Positions 30,059-38,482 of a stretch of 64,000 nt of DNA are shown here, piece after piece (the first letter of the stretch is position 1; each line of letters starts with the position of its first letter). A program made the position numbers and the translations under genes. Source of the DNA: Paracoccus limosus (GTDB lineage Bacteria > Pseudomonadota > Alphaproteobacteria > Rhodobacterales > Rhodobacteraceae); contig NZ_WMIF01000019.1 in assembly GCF_009711185.1 (NCBI RefSeq), positions 1 to 64,000 of the forward strand. Reading direction: 5' to 3'. The notes beneath the pieces are model-generated. The model was given only the letters and a program-made list of their open reading frames with translations. It had not been told where the DNA came from and made no database searches.

Positions 30059-31062
30059 TTGTGCCGGATCCTCGGGTTGATGAGACCATAGGTCAGATCG
30101 ACGATCAGGTTCACGATCATCACGATGGCGGCGATCAGCAGCAGACCCGATTGCACCACCGGATAATCGCGACGGCTGATCGAATCGATCATCCATTTGC
30201 CGATCCCGGGCCATGAAAAGATCGTCTCGGTCAGGATGGCACCGGCCAGCAGCACGCCGATCTGCAGGCCGATGGTGGTGATGACCGGGATCATGGCGTT
30301 GCGCAGCGCGTGGACGCCGATCACCCGCAGGGGCGACAGGCCCTTGGCGCGGGCGGTGCGGACGTAATCCTCGCCCATCACCTCCAGCATGGCTGAGCGG
30401 GTCTGGCGTGCGATCACTGCCAGCGGGATCGTCGCCAGCACCACCGAGGGCAGGATCAGGTGGCTGAGTGCCGATTTGAACGCCCCCGCCTGCCCCGAAA
30501 TCAGGCTGTCGATCAGCATGAACCCGGTCACCGGCGGAAAGAAATACATCAGGCTGATGCGGCCCGAGACCGGCGTCCATTGCAGGATGCCGGAAAAGAA
30601 GATGATCAGCAGCAGCCCCCACCAGAAGATCGGCATGGAGAACCCGATCAGCGCCCCGGTCATCGAGATCTGGTCGAACCAGCTGCCGCGCTTGATCGCG
30701 GCGATCACCCCCACCGGCACGCCGACCGCCGTGGCGATGATGATGGCGCAAAGCCCCAGCTCGACCGTGGCCGGGAACAGGGTCAGGAATTCGGACAGGA
30801 CCGGCTTCTTGGTGACCAGCGAATTGCCCAGATCGCCATGCAGCAGGTTGTTGAGATACAGCAGATATTGCTGCCAGACCGGCTTGTCGAAGCCGAGCTG
30901 CGCGGCAATCTGGGCGTAACGCTCGGGCGCGACGCCGCGCTCACCGGCCATCAGCAACACGGGATCGCCCGGCAGCAGGCGGATGAAACCGAATGCCACC
31001 AGCGTGATGCCCAGCATGGTCGGCACCAGATAAAGCAGCTTGGTAAGAATGAATCTCAGCAT
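30055..31062 (-). CDS. dppB: Dipeptide ABC transporter permease DppB
   Basis: A 335-residue permease with the conserved OppB/DppB start (LRFILTKLLYLVPTMLGITL, then IRLLPGDPVLLMAGE), the EAA loop EDYVRTARAKGLSPLRVIGVHALRNAMIPV and the C-terminal VDLTYGLINPRIR. Start at 31062 follows AGGGTCCG; codons upstream to 31113 have no similarity. It is 69 bp downstream of dppA. Confidence 0.93.
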   Translation of the reverse strand: MLRFILTKLLYLVPTMLGITLVAFGFIRLLPGDPVLLMAGERGVAPERYAQIAAQLGFDKPVWQQYLLYLNNLLHGDLGNSLVTKKPVLSEFLTLFPATVELGLCAIIIATAVGVPVGVIAAIKRGSWFDQISMTGALIGFSMPIFWWGLLLIIFFSGILQWTPVSGRISLMYFFPPVTGFMLIDSLISGQAGAFKSALSHLILPSVVLATIPLAVIARQTRSAMLEVMGEDYVRTARAKGLSPLRVIGVHALRNAMIPVITTIGLQIGVLLAGAILTETIFSWPGIGKWMIDSISRRDYPVVQSGLLLIAAIVMIVNLIVDLTYGLINPRIRHK

Positions 31063-31131
31063 CGGACCCTGATCCAAAAGGGCCGTGCGAGAGGCATCCC
31101 CCCGCACGGCCACAATGCGTGAAACCGAGGG

Positions 31132-32736
31132 TTACTCGGTCAGATCGACGTTTTCGAACGTATAGTCACCCAGCGGCGACTGCACAAAGCCGGTCACGTT
31201 CTTGCGCATCGGCACATATTGCGTCGAATGCGCCAGCGTGGCCCAGGGTTCCTCTTTCTTGAAGATGACCTGCGCCTCTTCGTAAAGCTTGACCCGTTCG
31301 GCGTGATCGCTGCTGGCTTTGGCCTTGGCGAGCAGATCCGAAAAGTCCTTGTTGCACCAATAGGCCCGGTTGGCCCCGCCCGGCGTCGCCGCCGCGCAGC
31401 TCAGCAGCACCGACAGGAAGTTGTCCGGATCGCCATTGTCGCCGGTCCAGCCCAGAATGACGGCGCCCTTGCGGCCTTCCTCCATCGACTTCTTGAGGTA
31501 TTCGCCCCATTCGTAGCTGACGATATCGACCTTGACGCCGACCTTGGCGAAATCGCTCTGGATCAGTTCGGCCGCGCGCCGCGCGTTCGGCATATAGGGG
31601 CGCTGCACCGGCATCGCCCAGACCTCCATCGACAGGTCCTTGACGCCGGCGGCCTCCAGCGCGGCCTTGGCGGCCGCAGGGTCGTATTTGTCGGCCTCGA
31701 TGGCGTCGTTATAGCCCCACATGGTCGGCGGGATCGGGTTCTTGGCCACGACGGCATCGCCTTGATAGACGGCATCGACCAGCGCCTTCTTGTCGATTGC
31801 CATGTTCAGCGCCTTGCGGACCTCGGGCTTGTCGAAGGGCGCAACCGTGGTGTTATAGGCCAGATAGCCGACGTTCAGGCCGGCCTGCTCGTCCAGTTTC
31901 AGGTTCGGATCGGCCTTGATGTCAGCGATGTCGGCAGGCGAGGGATAGGGCATCAGCTGGCATTCGTTGGCCTTCAGCTTTTGCAGCCGCACCGAGGCAT
32001 CGGGGGTGATCGCAAAGACCAGATCGTCGATCTTGGGTGCCGGGCCCCAGTAATCGGCGTTTTTCTGGTAACGGATCACCGCGTCCTTCTGATAGGCGAC
32101 GAATTTGAACGGGCCGGTGCCGATCGGGACGTTGTTCAGATCCTCGCGCGTGCCGGCCTTGTCCAGCGTATCGGCATATTCCTTGCTCAGGATCGAGACG
32201 AAGGGCATGGCGATATTGGCAAGGAACGGCGCTTCGGGATGGTTCAGCGTGAACTTCACCGTATTGTCATCGACCTTTTCGATGGACTTGATCAGCTTGT
32301 CCATCTCCATCGATGAGTAATATTCATAGGTGATGCCGGGGATATATTCGTGCCACGGATCCTTGGCATCGGCCTGACGCATGAAGGTAAAGATCACGTC
32401 ATCGGCGTCGAAATCGCGCGAGGGTGTGAACTTGTCGTTCGAGTGAAACTTGACGCCCTTGCGCAGATGGAAGGTATAGGTCAGCCCGTCCTCGCTGACA
32501 TCCCAGCTTTCAGCCAGCGCCGGCTCGATCTCGGTCGTGCCGGGCTTGAACTGCACCAGACGGTTATAGACCGCATGGCCCGACGCATCGAAGGTCGTGC
32601 CCGAGGTATAGGGCGCAGGATCGAACCCCTCGGGCGAACCTTCCGAGCAATAGACGAAGGTCTTGGCGCTCAGCGGCGTCGCCGCCATCAGTGCCAAAGC
32701 GGACACCGCCAGGATGCGGGGTGAGAAGATCGACAT
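31132..32736 (-). CDS. dppA: Dipeptide-binding periplasmic protein DppA
   Basis: A 534-residue family 5 extracellular solute-binding protein. The signal peptide (MSIFSPRILAVSALALMAA, cut after LSA) is followed by KTFVYCSEGSPEGFDP, almost the same as the start of E. coli DppA, which binds dipeptides and haem. SEDGLTYTFHLRKGVKFHSN and NVPIGTGPF are further family marks. Start at 32736 has GGGAGG upstream. It heads dppABCDF. The upstream region carries an imperfect palindrome TCGCGAAATATTGCGA (32841-32856) that might be a regulatory site. Confidence 0.94.
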   Translation of the reverse strand: MSIFSPRILAVSALALMAATPLSAKTFVYCSEGSPEGFDPAPYTSGTTFDASGHAVYNRLVQFKPGTTEIEPALAESWDVSEDGLTYTFHLRKGVKFHSNDKFTPSRDFDADDVIFTFMRQADAKDPWHEYIPGITYEYYSSMEMDKLIKSIEKVDDNTVKFTLNHPEAPFLANIAMPFVSILSKEYADTLDKAGTREDLNNVPIGTGPFKFVAYQKDAVIRYQKNADYWGPAPKIDDLVFAITPDASVRLQKLKANECQLMPYPSPADIADIKADPNLKLDEQAGLNVGYLAYNTTVAPFDKPEVRKALNMAIDKKALVDAVYQGDAVVAKNPIPPTMWGYNDAIEADKYDPAAAKAALEAAGVKDLSMEVWAMPVQRPYMPNARRAAELIQSDFAKVGVKVDIVSYEWGEYLKKSMEEGRKGAVILGWTGDNGDPDNFLSVLLSCAAATPGGANRAYWCNKDFSDLLAKAKASSDHAERVKLYEEAQVIFKKEEPWATLAHSTQYVPMRKNVTGFVQSPLGDYTFENVDLTE

Positions 32737-33433
32737 TAGGCCTCCCATGTCTGGATTTATTCGTTTCAACCGATGCAGAACTTGAAGCGGGTTCGGGTCA
32801 AGAGACTTGACCTTTGAACCGGCGTTTCGCCAGCGTGACGTCGCGAAATATTGCGAAAAACTGTCTCTCGCCACGACATCCTGCCGCGCAGTGGACCCGT
32901 GGTCGCATATCCTCCTCATGCCGCGCCGATTCTGTTCCGCCCGCCGACCGCCGCTAGCCCGAAGCATCGCCGAGCCTGAAGTTCTGTCAACCGCTACCTG
33001 CCAAAGAGTTTACGTGCCGGCTGCGACCGGATGCCCGGGTGGGGGCCCGTTGTCTTGGCCGTGCCACCCTGCTTGCACCCAATGTCGGTCTGCGGCCGCA
33101 AGTCCATGGCTCACACTCGCTACGGGTCTGCGGCCCGCGCTCAGCACTGGCCACGGCCTTTGCCTCAGCGCGAGCCTGTGGCGCGCCACCGACGCGGGGC
33201 TGCGGTTCGCTCTCGGCACAAATCTATGCTCGCACTCGCTATGGAGCTACGGCCCGCGCTCAGCGCTGGCGATAGCTTTTTTGTCTCCAGCGCTGCCTGT
33301 GGCGCGACCGGCGCAAGACTATGGCTTGCACGCGCTACGGCGCCGCGGCTTGCGCTCAGCGCGGGCCCATGGCTTTGCGCCCACACGCCCAACCCGATCG
33401 CTGCGTTACGAGGTTTCGCCGCGCAGCCATGAA
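32737..33433. other. Long gene-free stretch between dppA and clpX
   Basis: About 700 bp without a convincing gene. The first 250 bp should hold the dppA promoter; I see an imperfect palindrome at 32841-32856 but no clear -35/-10 pair. Frames that stay open in 32990-33430 have no start with a ribosome site and translate to low-complexity RYG/AARAQ-type strings that reflect the repeat block described separately. Confidence 0.6.
33060..33400. repeat. Degenerate tandem repeat block, three to four units of about 95-120 bp
   Basis: Three units start at about 33099 (CAAGTCCATGGCTCACACT), 33219 (CAAATCTATGCTCGCACT) and 33314 (CAAGACTATGGCTTGCACG). Each continues with CGCTAyGG, a GC-rich CGGCyyGCGCTCAGC block and, in units 1 and 2, CCTGTGGCGCG about 60-70 bp later. 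A partial unit (GGTCTGCGGCCGC) precedes them near 33088. Spacing is 120 and 95 bp. The repeats are direct and diverged; there are no conserved spacers, so it is not CRISPR. Function unknown. Confidence 0.65.
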
Positions 33434-33458
33434 AAAGCCCCGGTCCTGCCGGGGCTTT
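33434..33458 (-). terminator. clpX terminator
   Basis: A perfect 10-bp stem, AAAGCCCCGG (33434-33443) with CCGGGGCTTT (33449-33458), loop TCCTG. On the minus strand it is followed by further T residues (TTTTTC), 22 bp beyond the clpX stop. Confidence 0.9.
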
Positions 33459-33479
33459 CGCGTTTCCCTGTCCGCGCCG

Positions 33480-34745
33480 TCAGCTCGCAGTCGCGGTTTC
33501 CTTTTTCGGGTCGGCGTGGATCAGCAGCGGCTTGGCGCTGGGATTGTCCACGGCCTCTTCATTGACCACGACCTCAGCCACGCTGTCCATGCCGGGCAGG
33601 TCGAACATGGTATCCAGCAGGATATCCTCCATGATCGAGCGCAGCCCGCGCGCCCCGGTCTTGCGCTTGATCGCGCGCCGGGCGATGGCGGTCAGCGCAT
33701 CCTCGGTGAAGGTCAGCTTGACGTCCTCGATGTCGAACAGCCGCTGATACTGCTTGACCAAAGCGTTCTTGGGCTTGGTCAGGATGTTGATCAGCGCCGC
33801 CTCGTCCAGATCGCCCAGCGTGGCGATCACCGGCAGACGGCCGACGAATTCGGGGATCAGGCCGAATTTCAGCAGATCCTCGGGTTCGAGCTGTTTGAAG
33901 AGCTCGCCCACCCCCTTGTCGTCGCTTTCCTTGACCGAGGCGCCAAAGCCCATCGCCGTGCCCTTGTTGCGCTGCGCGATGATGCGGTCCAGACCGGCAA
34001 AGGCGCCGCCACAGATGAACAGGATGTTCGTCGTGTCCACCTGCAGGAATTCCTGCTGCGGATGCTTGCGCCCGCCTTGCGGCGGCACCGAGGCCACCGT
34101 GCCCTCCATGATCTTCAGCAGGGCCTGCTGCACGCCCTCGCCCGACACGTCACGGGTGATCGAGGGATTGTCGGACTTGCGGGTGATCTTGTCGACCTCG
34201 TCGATATAGACGATGCCGCGCTGCGCCCGCTCGACGTTGTATTCCGAGGCCTGCAGCAGCTTCAGGATGATGTTTTCCACATCCTCGCCGACGTAGCCAG
34301 CTTCGGTCAGCGTGGTCGCATCGGCCATCGTGAACGGCACGTCTAGAATGCGTGCCAGAGTCTGGGCCAGCAGCGTCTTGCCGGTGCCGGTCGGCCCGAT
34401 CAGCAGGATGTTCGACTTGGCCAGTTCGATATCGGCCTTCGAGCTGTGGTTCAGCCGCTTGTAGTGGTTGTGCACCGCGACGGACAGCACGCGCTTGGCA
34501 TGTTCCTGGCCCACGACGTAATCATCCAGCACATTGCAGATTTCGCGCGGGGTCGGCACGCCATCGCCGGATTTCAGCGCCGAGGTCTTGGTCTCTTCCC
34601 GAATGATGTCCATGCACAATTCGACGCATTCGTCGCAAATGAACACGGTGGGACCGGCGATCAGCTTGCGCACCTCGTGCTGGCTCTTGCCGCAGAAGCT
34701 GCAGTAGAGCGTGTTCTTGCTGTCGCCGCCGGTCGGATTGGCCAT
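33480..34745 (-). CDS. clpX: ClpXP protease ATP-binding subunit ClpX
   Basis: AAA+ unfoldase that feeds tagged proteins to ClpP. The 421-residue protein has the N-terminal zinc-binding domain (Cys15, Cys18, Cys37, Cys40), Walker A GPTGTGKT (117-124), Walker [11 protein letters not shown], the pore loop GYVGEDVE, the ClpP-docking IGF-type loop at AMGFGAS, and the C-terminal [14 protein letters not shown] sensor-2 region. Start at 34745 follows GAGGATC. It is downstream of clpP on the same strand with 163 bp between and ends at a strong terminator. Confidence 0.97.
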   Translation of the reverse strand: MANPTGGDSKNTLYCSFCGKSQHEVRKLIAGPTVFICDECVELCMDIIREETKTSALKSGDGVPTPREICNVLDDYVVGQEHAKRVLSVAVHNHYKRLNHSSKADIELAKSNILLIGPTGTGKTLLAQTLARILDVPFTMADATTLTEAGYVGEDVENIILKLLQASEYNVERAQRGIVYIDEVDKITRKSDNPSITRDVSGEGVQQALLKIMEGTVASVPPQGGRKHPQQEFLQVDTTNILFICGGAFAGLDRIIAQRNKGTAMGFGASVKESDDKGVGELFKQLEPEDLLKFGLIPEFVGRLPVIATLGDLDEAALINILTKPKNALVKQYQRLFDIEDVKLTFTEDALTAIARRAIKRKTGARGLRSIMEDILLDTMFDLPGMDSVAEVVVNEEAVDNPSAKPLLIHADPKKETATAS

Positions 34746-34908
34746 CAGTTGATCCTCGTATTGCACCGGAGAACCGGCTGGATTGCCGGCCCGCCGCATG
34801 GTGCGGGAACGGCCGAAGCCGGCCCGCGCATCAAAGGACATGTTACGGGCCGACCCGGCCTGTCACAATCCCCAAAAAGCCCCAAGTTTAGCGATCCCGC
34901 AGGAGTGC

Positions 34909-35538
34909 TCAACTGCCGGGCTCGGCCTTGCCGCGCGCTTCCAGGATCTCGTCGATCAGGCCCCATTCCTTGGCCTCTTCGGGCGACATGAACCGGTCAC
35001 GCTCCAGCGCCTCTTCGACCTCTTCGAGGCTGCGGCCGGTGTGCTTGACATAGATCTCGTTCAGGCGGCGCTTCAGCTTTTCGGTTTCGCGCGCGTGGAT
35101 CAGGATATCCGTCGCCTGCCCCTGGAACCCGCCCGAGGGCTGGTGGACCATCACCCGGCTGTTGGGGAGCGAGAAACGGTGCCCCGGCTGGCCTGCGCAC
35201 AGCAGCAGCGACCCCATCGAGGCCGCCTGCCCCACCACCAGCGTCGAGACGCGCGGCTTGATATATTGCATCGTGTCATAGATCGACAGGCCCGCGGTCA
35301 CCACGCCGCCGGGGCTGTTGATATACATGCTGATGTCCTTGGTCGGGTTCTCAGCCTCAAGAAACAGCAGCTGCGCCGAGATCAGCGTCGCCATCCCGTC
35401 ATGCACCGGGCCGGACAGGAAGATGATCCGTTCCTTGAGCAGGCGCGAAAAGATGTCATAGGCGCGTTCGCCCCGGCTGGTCTGTTCGACGACCATCGGG
35501 ACGAGGGTGTTCATGTAGAATTCTGCCGGATCTTGCAT
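34909..35538 (-). CDS. clpP: ClpXP protease proteolytic subunit ClpP
   Basis: A 209-residue self-compartmentalised serine protease. Triad residues are Ser107 (GQAASMGS), His132 (MVHQPSGG) and Asp181 (RDRFMS); [16 protein letters not shown] is the conserved strand next to the oxyanion hole. A short propeptide before [11 protein letters not shown] is expected to be removed. Start at 35538 follows AAGGAAGCAC; Met9 is an alternative. Upstream, the 195-bp gap to pth contains an 11-bp palindrome CCTCTTAGAGG at 35613-35623. No clear heat-shock promoter could be defined. Confidence 0.97.
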   Translation of the reverse strand: MQDPAEFYMNTLVPMVVEQTSRGERAYDIFSRLLKERIIFLSGPVHDGMATLISAQLLFLEAENPTKDISMYINSPGGVVTAGLSIYDTMQYIKPRVSTLVVGQAASMGSLLLCAGQPGHRFSLPNSRVMVHQPSGGFQGQATDILIHARETEKLKRRLNEIYVKHTGRSLEEVEEALERDRFMSPEEAKEWGLIDEILEARGKAEPGS

Positions 35539-35733
35539 GTGCTTCCTTGCTTTTTGTCCCTGCCTGGCCTGCCCGTTTCGCGATTCGCCCGCGGGACGCG
35601 CCCGCAATCAAACCTCTTAGAGGCGAAACATTGACAGAGTCTTAGTAACGCCCGGCCCCAAGGACAAGAGAGCGATAAAATTTGCCCCCATCCCCGCGCC
35701 CCGGTATCCTGTCGTCAAGTGACGGAGAAGATG

Positions 35734-36450
35734 ATGAAACTGATCGTCGGCTTGGGCAATCCGGGCGCGAAATACCAGAAAAACCGCCACAATATCGGCT
35801 TCATGGCGCTGGACCGCATCGCTGCCGATCACGGGCTTTCGCCCTGGCGCGCGCGGTTTCAGGGCGAGGTGGCCGAGGGCCGGCTTGGCGGTGAGCGCGT
35901 CACCCTGCTCAAACCCGGCACCTTCATGAACCTTTCGGGCCAGTCCGTGGGCGAGGCGATGCGCTATCTCAAGCTCGAACCCGCCGATATCGTCGTCCTG
36001 CATGACGAGCTGGACCTTGCGCCGGGCAAGCTGCGCAGCAAGCTGGGCGGCGGCCACGCGGGCCACAACGGGTTGCGCTCGATCCACCAGCATATCGGCG
36101 AGAATTACCGCCGCCTGCGCATCGGCATCGGCCATCCCGGCCACAAGGACCGCGTCGCGGGCTATGTGCTGTCGGATTTCGCCAAGGCCGAGGAGGCTCT
36201 GGTCGAGGATATGTTGCGCGGCATCTCGGACGGGGCGACCGATCTGGCCTCGGGCGATGACGCGCGGCTGATGAATGCCGTGGCCGCAAGGGTGGCACCG
36301 GCGCGCAACAGCGGCCAGAAACCGCCGGGCGCCGCCCCGGCAAAACCGGCCGTCGAGAAGCCCGTGCCCGCCAAGGCACCCGACGCCGCCGACACGCCGC
36401 CCGCCTCGCTGAGCGAGCGTCTGCGCGCCTTGGGCGAGCGGTTCCGGTGA
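35734..36450 (+). CDS. pth: Peptidyl-tRNA hydrolase
   Basis: Recycles peptidyl-tRNAs released from stalled ribosomes. The 238-residue protein shows VGLGNPG (5-11), catalytic His19 in RHNIGF, KPGTFMNLSG, HDELDLAPG (His90, Asp91) and GGGHAGHNGLRS. The last 50 residues are a low-complexity A/P/K-rich tail ending SERLRALGERFR, common in Rhodobacteraceae. GGAG at 35724-35727 favours the ATG at 35734 over ATG 35731 or GTG 35719. The 3' end abuts a truncated DUF2332 gene. Confidence 0.95.
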   Translation: MKLIVGLGNPGAKYQKNRHNIGFMALDRIAADHGLSPWRARFQGEVAEGRLGGERVTLLKPGTFMNLSGQSVGEAMRYLKLEPADIVVLHDELDLAPGKLRSKLGGGHAGHNGLRSIHQHIGENYRRLRIGIGHPGHKDRVAGYVLSDFAKAEEALVEDMLRGISDGATDLASGDDARLMNAVAARVAPARNSGQKPPGAAPAKPAVEKPVPAKAPDAADTPPASLSERLRALGERFR

Positions 36451-37261
36451 CGCGCTGGCGCTGGTCCTGACGGACGCCCTGCCCGCAACCGAACTGAACG
36501 GAGGCGATCTTGTCCATGTCTTTCAAGGGCATGATAGGCATTTCCTGGAATGGATCTCACGCGCGCCGCAAACCAACGAGGTCGGCCGCGCGGCGGTGTT
36601 GATCGCCGCCAGTCGGTTTCTGGCCGGCTTGGGCCATGACGATCTGGACCTGCTGGAGCTGGGCGCCAGCGCGGGACTTAACCTTAACTTCCCGCTGTAT
36701 CACCTTGATCCAGAACGGATGGACGCGCAGCCCGATGGCGTCATACTGACGCCCGACTGGCACGGCACCCCGCCCGATCCGCGGCCGCTGCGGTTCGGCA
36801 CGGCGCGCGGGGTCGATCTAAGCCCGGTCGATGCCATCCGCGATGGCCTGCGGCTTTTGGCTTATGTCTGGCCCGATCAGCCGCAGCGGGCGGCACGGCT
36901 GCGGGCGGCTCTGGCTATCGCTTGCCAACACCCGCCGCAGGTCGATCAGGGCGATGCCGCGCCCTGGCTGGCCACGCAGCTGGCCCGGCCAGCCCAACGC
37001 GGCCGTATGGTCTATCACACCGTCGCCGCGCAGTATTTCCCGGCCGAAAGCCGCGCCCGCATCGAAACCTTGCTGCACGAGACCGGCGCCGCCACCACGC
37101 CCGGAAAACCGCTCTGCCATGTCTCGATGGAATCGGCCGGCCCCGAGGGCATGGCCTTGCAGCTGCGGCTGTGGGACAAGGGACGGATGCGCAGCTGGAA
37201 TCTGGGCCGGGCCCATGCCCATGCGCAATGGATCGACTGGCGACCAAGGGAGACGACCTGA
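36449..37261 (+). pseudogene. N-terminally truncated DUF2332 family gene
   Basis: The frame encodes the middle and C-terminal parts of a DUF2332 protein: FLEWISRAPQTNEVGRAAVL, LDLLELGASAGLNLNF, and a tail with CHVSMESAGPEGMALQLRLWD. Full members have about 330-350 residues; here similarity can be followed back only to DALALVLT, beside the pth stop, and an in-frame stop lies at 36410-36412. No ATG, GTG or TTG occurs in frame before GTG 36596, inside the domain. Roughly the first 60-70 residues appear lost. A shortened product from GTG 36596 (221 residues) cannot be excluded. Its stop overlaps the next ATG (TGATG). Confidence 0.65.
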
Positions 37262-37623
37262 TGGACAAGCCGCTGAACGTGCTGGGCGGGGCGCTGGAGC
37301 CCTGCTCGATGGCGCCGCTGACCGGGTTCTATCGCGACGGTTGCTGCAATACCGGCCCCGAGGATGGTGGCCGCCATACGGTCTGCGTCATCGTCAATGC
37401 CGAGTTTCTGGCGCTGTCGAAATACCTTGGCAACGACCTGTCCACGCCGCGCCCGGAATACCGTTTTGCCGGGTTGAAACCAGGGGATCGCTGGTGCCTT
37501 TGCGCCGCGCGCTTCATGCAGGCGGCCGAGGAGCTGGCCGCACCGCTGGTCGTGCTGGAATCCACCCATATGCGCACGCTCGACATCGTGCCGCTGGAGC
37601 TGTTGCAGGCGCATAAGGCCTAG
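37261..37623 (+). CDS. DUF2237 family protein
   Basis: A 120-residue protein with the DUF2237 pattern: NVLGGALEPCSMAPLTGFYRDGCCNTG at the start, HTVCVIVNAEFLALSKYLGNDL, GDRWCLCAARFMQA and ESTHMRTLDIVPLELLQAH. Cysteines are numerous and conserved (CCNTG, WCLCA). The family is widespread but uncharacterised. ATG 37261 overlaps the DUF2332 stop by one base, suggesting these two were an operon with pth. Convergent with the IMPACT-family gene 4 bp away. Confidence 0.85.
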   Translation: MDKPLNVLGGALEPCSMAPLTGFYRDGCCNTGPEDGGRHTVCVIVNAEFLALSKYLGNDLSTPRPEYRFAGLKPGDRWCLCAARFMQAAEELAAPLVVLESTHMRTLDIVPLELLQAHKA

Positions 37624-37627
37624 CGTT

Positions 37628-37987
37628 TCAGGCCCGGCGTTCGGTCAGATAGTGGCGCACGGCATCGACGACATGGCGAAAGCGGTCGCCGCCCAGATGC
37701 TTGCCGCCATACCAGCGCGTGACGATGACGATGTGATCGTTCAGCCCGGCGCGTTCCAGCATCTGCAGGATGATCTGAGCCGCGCCGCTTTCGCCGTCAT
37801 CGTCCTTGACGCCCTCGCCCGACAGGATCGCGGCCCAGGTGTTATGCGTGGCCTTGGCGAACCGCTTGTTCGAGCGCAGCTCGGCCAGCAATGCCTCGGC
37901 CTCGGCGCGGTTGCGCGCCGGCCCGCCCGAGACGGCATAGCGCGAGCCACGGTCCGAGATGATCTTGTCAAAGACTTGCAGGGTCAT
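37628..37987 (-). CDS. IMPACT/YigZ N-terminal domain family protein
   Basis: A 119-residue protein consisting of only the UPF0029/IMPACT N-domain: RFAKATHNTWA, KDDDGESGAAQ and VIVTRWYGGKHLGGDRF are the family signatures. E. coli YigZ has an extra C-terminal domain that is absent here. The domain shares a ribosomal-protein-S5-like fold; the eukaryotic member regulates the eIF2 kinase GCN2, the bacterial role is unknown. The start overlaps the fur-family stop (ATGA), so the two are co-expressed. Confidence 0.88.
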   Translation of the reverse strand: MTLQVFDKIISDRGSRYAVSGGPARNRAEAEALLAELRSNKRFAKATHNTWAAILSGEGVKDDDGESGAAQIILQMLERAGLNDHIVIVTRWYGGKHLGGDRFRHVVDAVRHYLTERRA

Positions 37988-38406
37988 GGCTTGCGGCGGA
38001 CGTAAAGCTCCAGCCGGTGGCGGACGATCTCATAGCCCATTTCGGCGGCAATCTCGGCCTGCAAACGCTCGATGCGCTCATTGACGAATTCATGCACCTC
38101 GCCGGTGTCGACGTCGATCATGTGGTCGTGGTGGCGGGTGTCGGCCGGCTCGAATCGCGCTGCTGCCCCCTCGAAGACCTGCTTCAGGATCACCCCCTGC
38201 GTCTCAAGCGCGGACAGCGTCCGATAGACCGTCGCCAGCGACACGCCCGCCCCCGCCGCCGTGGCGCGCTGGAACAGCTGGATGGCGTCGGGATGGTCCT
38301 CGGCGGCGGCCAGCACACGCAACAGCGCCGCACGCTGGCGCGTGATGCGCACGCCGGCGCGGCGCAGGGCGGTCTCGAAGGCTAGGGCACGGGCTTCATG
38401 GGTCAT
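37984..38406 (-). CDS. fur: Fur family metal-responsive regulator (Mur/Fur type)
   Basis: A 140-residue ferric-uptake-family repressor: winged-helix with EDHPDAIQLFQRA and GVSLATVYRTLSALE, then the metal site with HHDH (92-95) and IDVDTGEVHEF. It lacks the C-terminal CxxC pairs of structural zinc in many Fur proteins, as in alphaproteobacterial Mur, the Mn/Fe-responsive branch. It lies 76 bp from divergent sitABCD, and a 6-3-6 palindrome sits between them, so it probably controls that operon and perhaps itself. Start at 38406 follows AAAGGGGGG. Whether Mn or Fe is the co-repressor is undecided. Confidence 0.88.
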   Translation of the reverse strand: MTHEARALAFETALRRAGVRITRQRAALLRVLAAAEDHPDAIQLFQRATAAGAGVSLATVYRTLSALETQGVILKQVFEGAAARFEPADTRHHDHMIDVDTGEVHEFVNERIERLQAEIAAEMGYEIVRHRLELYVRRKP

Positions 38407-38446
38407 GCCCCCCTTTTCCCGCAGCGGCGGCCGGACTGCAATACGC

Positions 38447-38469
38447 TTGACAGTTGCGAATGCTTCGCA
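38447..38469 (+). promoter_or_regulatory. sitA promoter -35 element with candidate Fur/Mur operator
   Basis: A consensus TTGACA (38447-38452) is followed by the perfect inverted repeat TGCGAA-TGC-TTCGCA (38455-38469), which would fill the spacer of the promoter. The matching -10 position (38470-38475) reads GATGCT, a weak fit. The overlap of palindrome and promoter suits metal-dependent repression of sitABCD. Confidence 0.6.
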
Positions 38470-38482
38470 GATGCTTCTGGCT

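Noticed and set aside
33060..33400. Repeat block as a CRISPR array
   Set aside because: Units are 95-120 bp and diverged along their length, with no short identical repeats, unique spacers or cas genes.
35613..35623. CCTCTTAGAGG palindrome upstream of clpP as a stress-regulator site
   Set aside because: It is an isolated 11-bp palindrome with no matching known operator and no clear promoter around it; kept only as a note under clpP.
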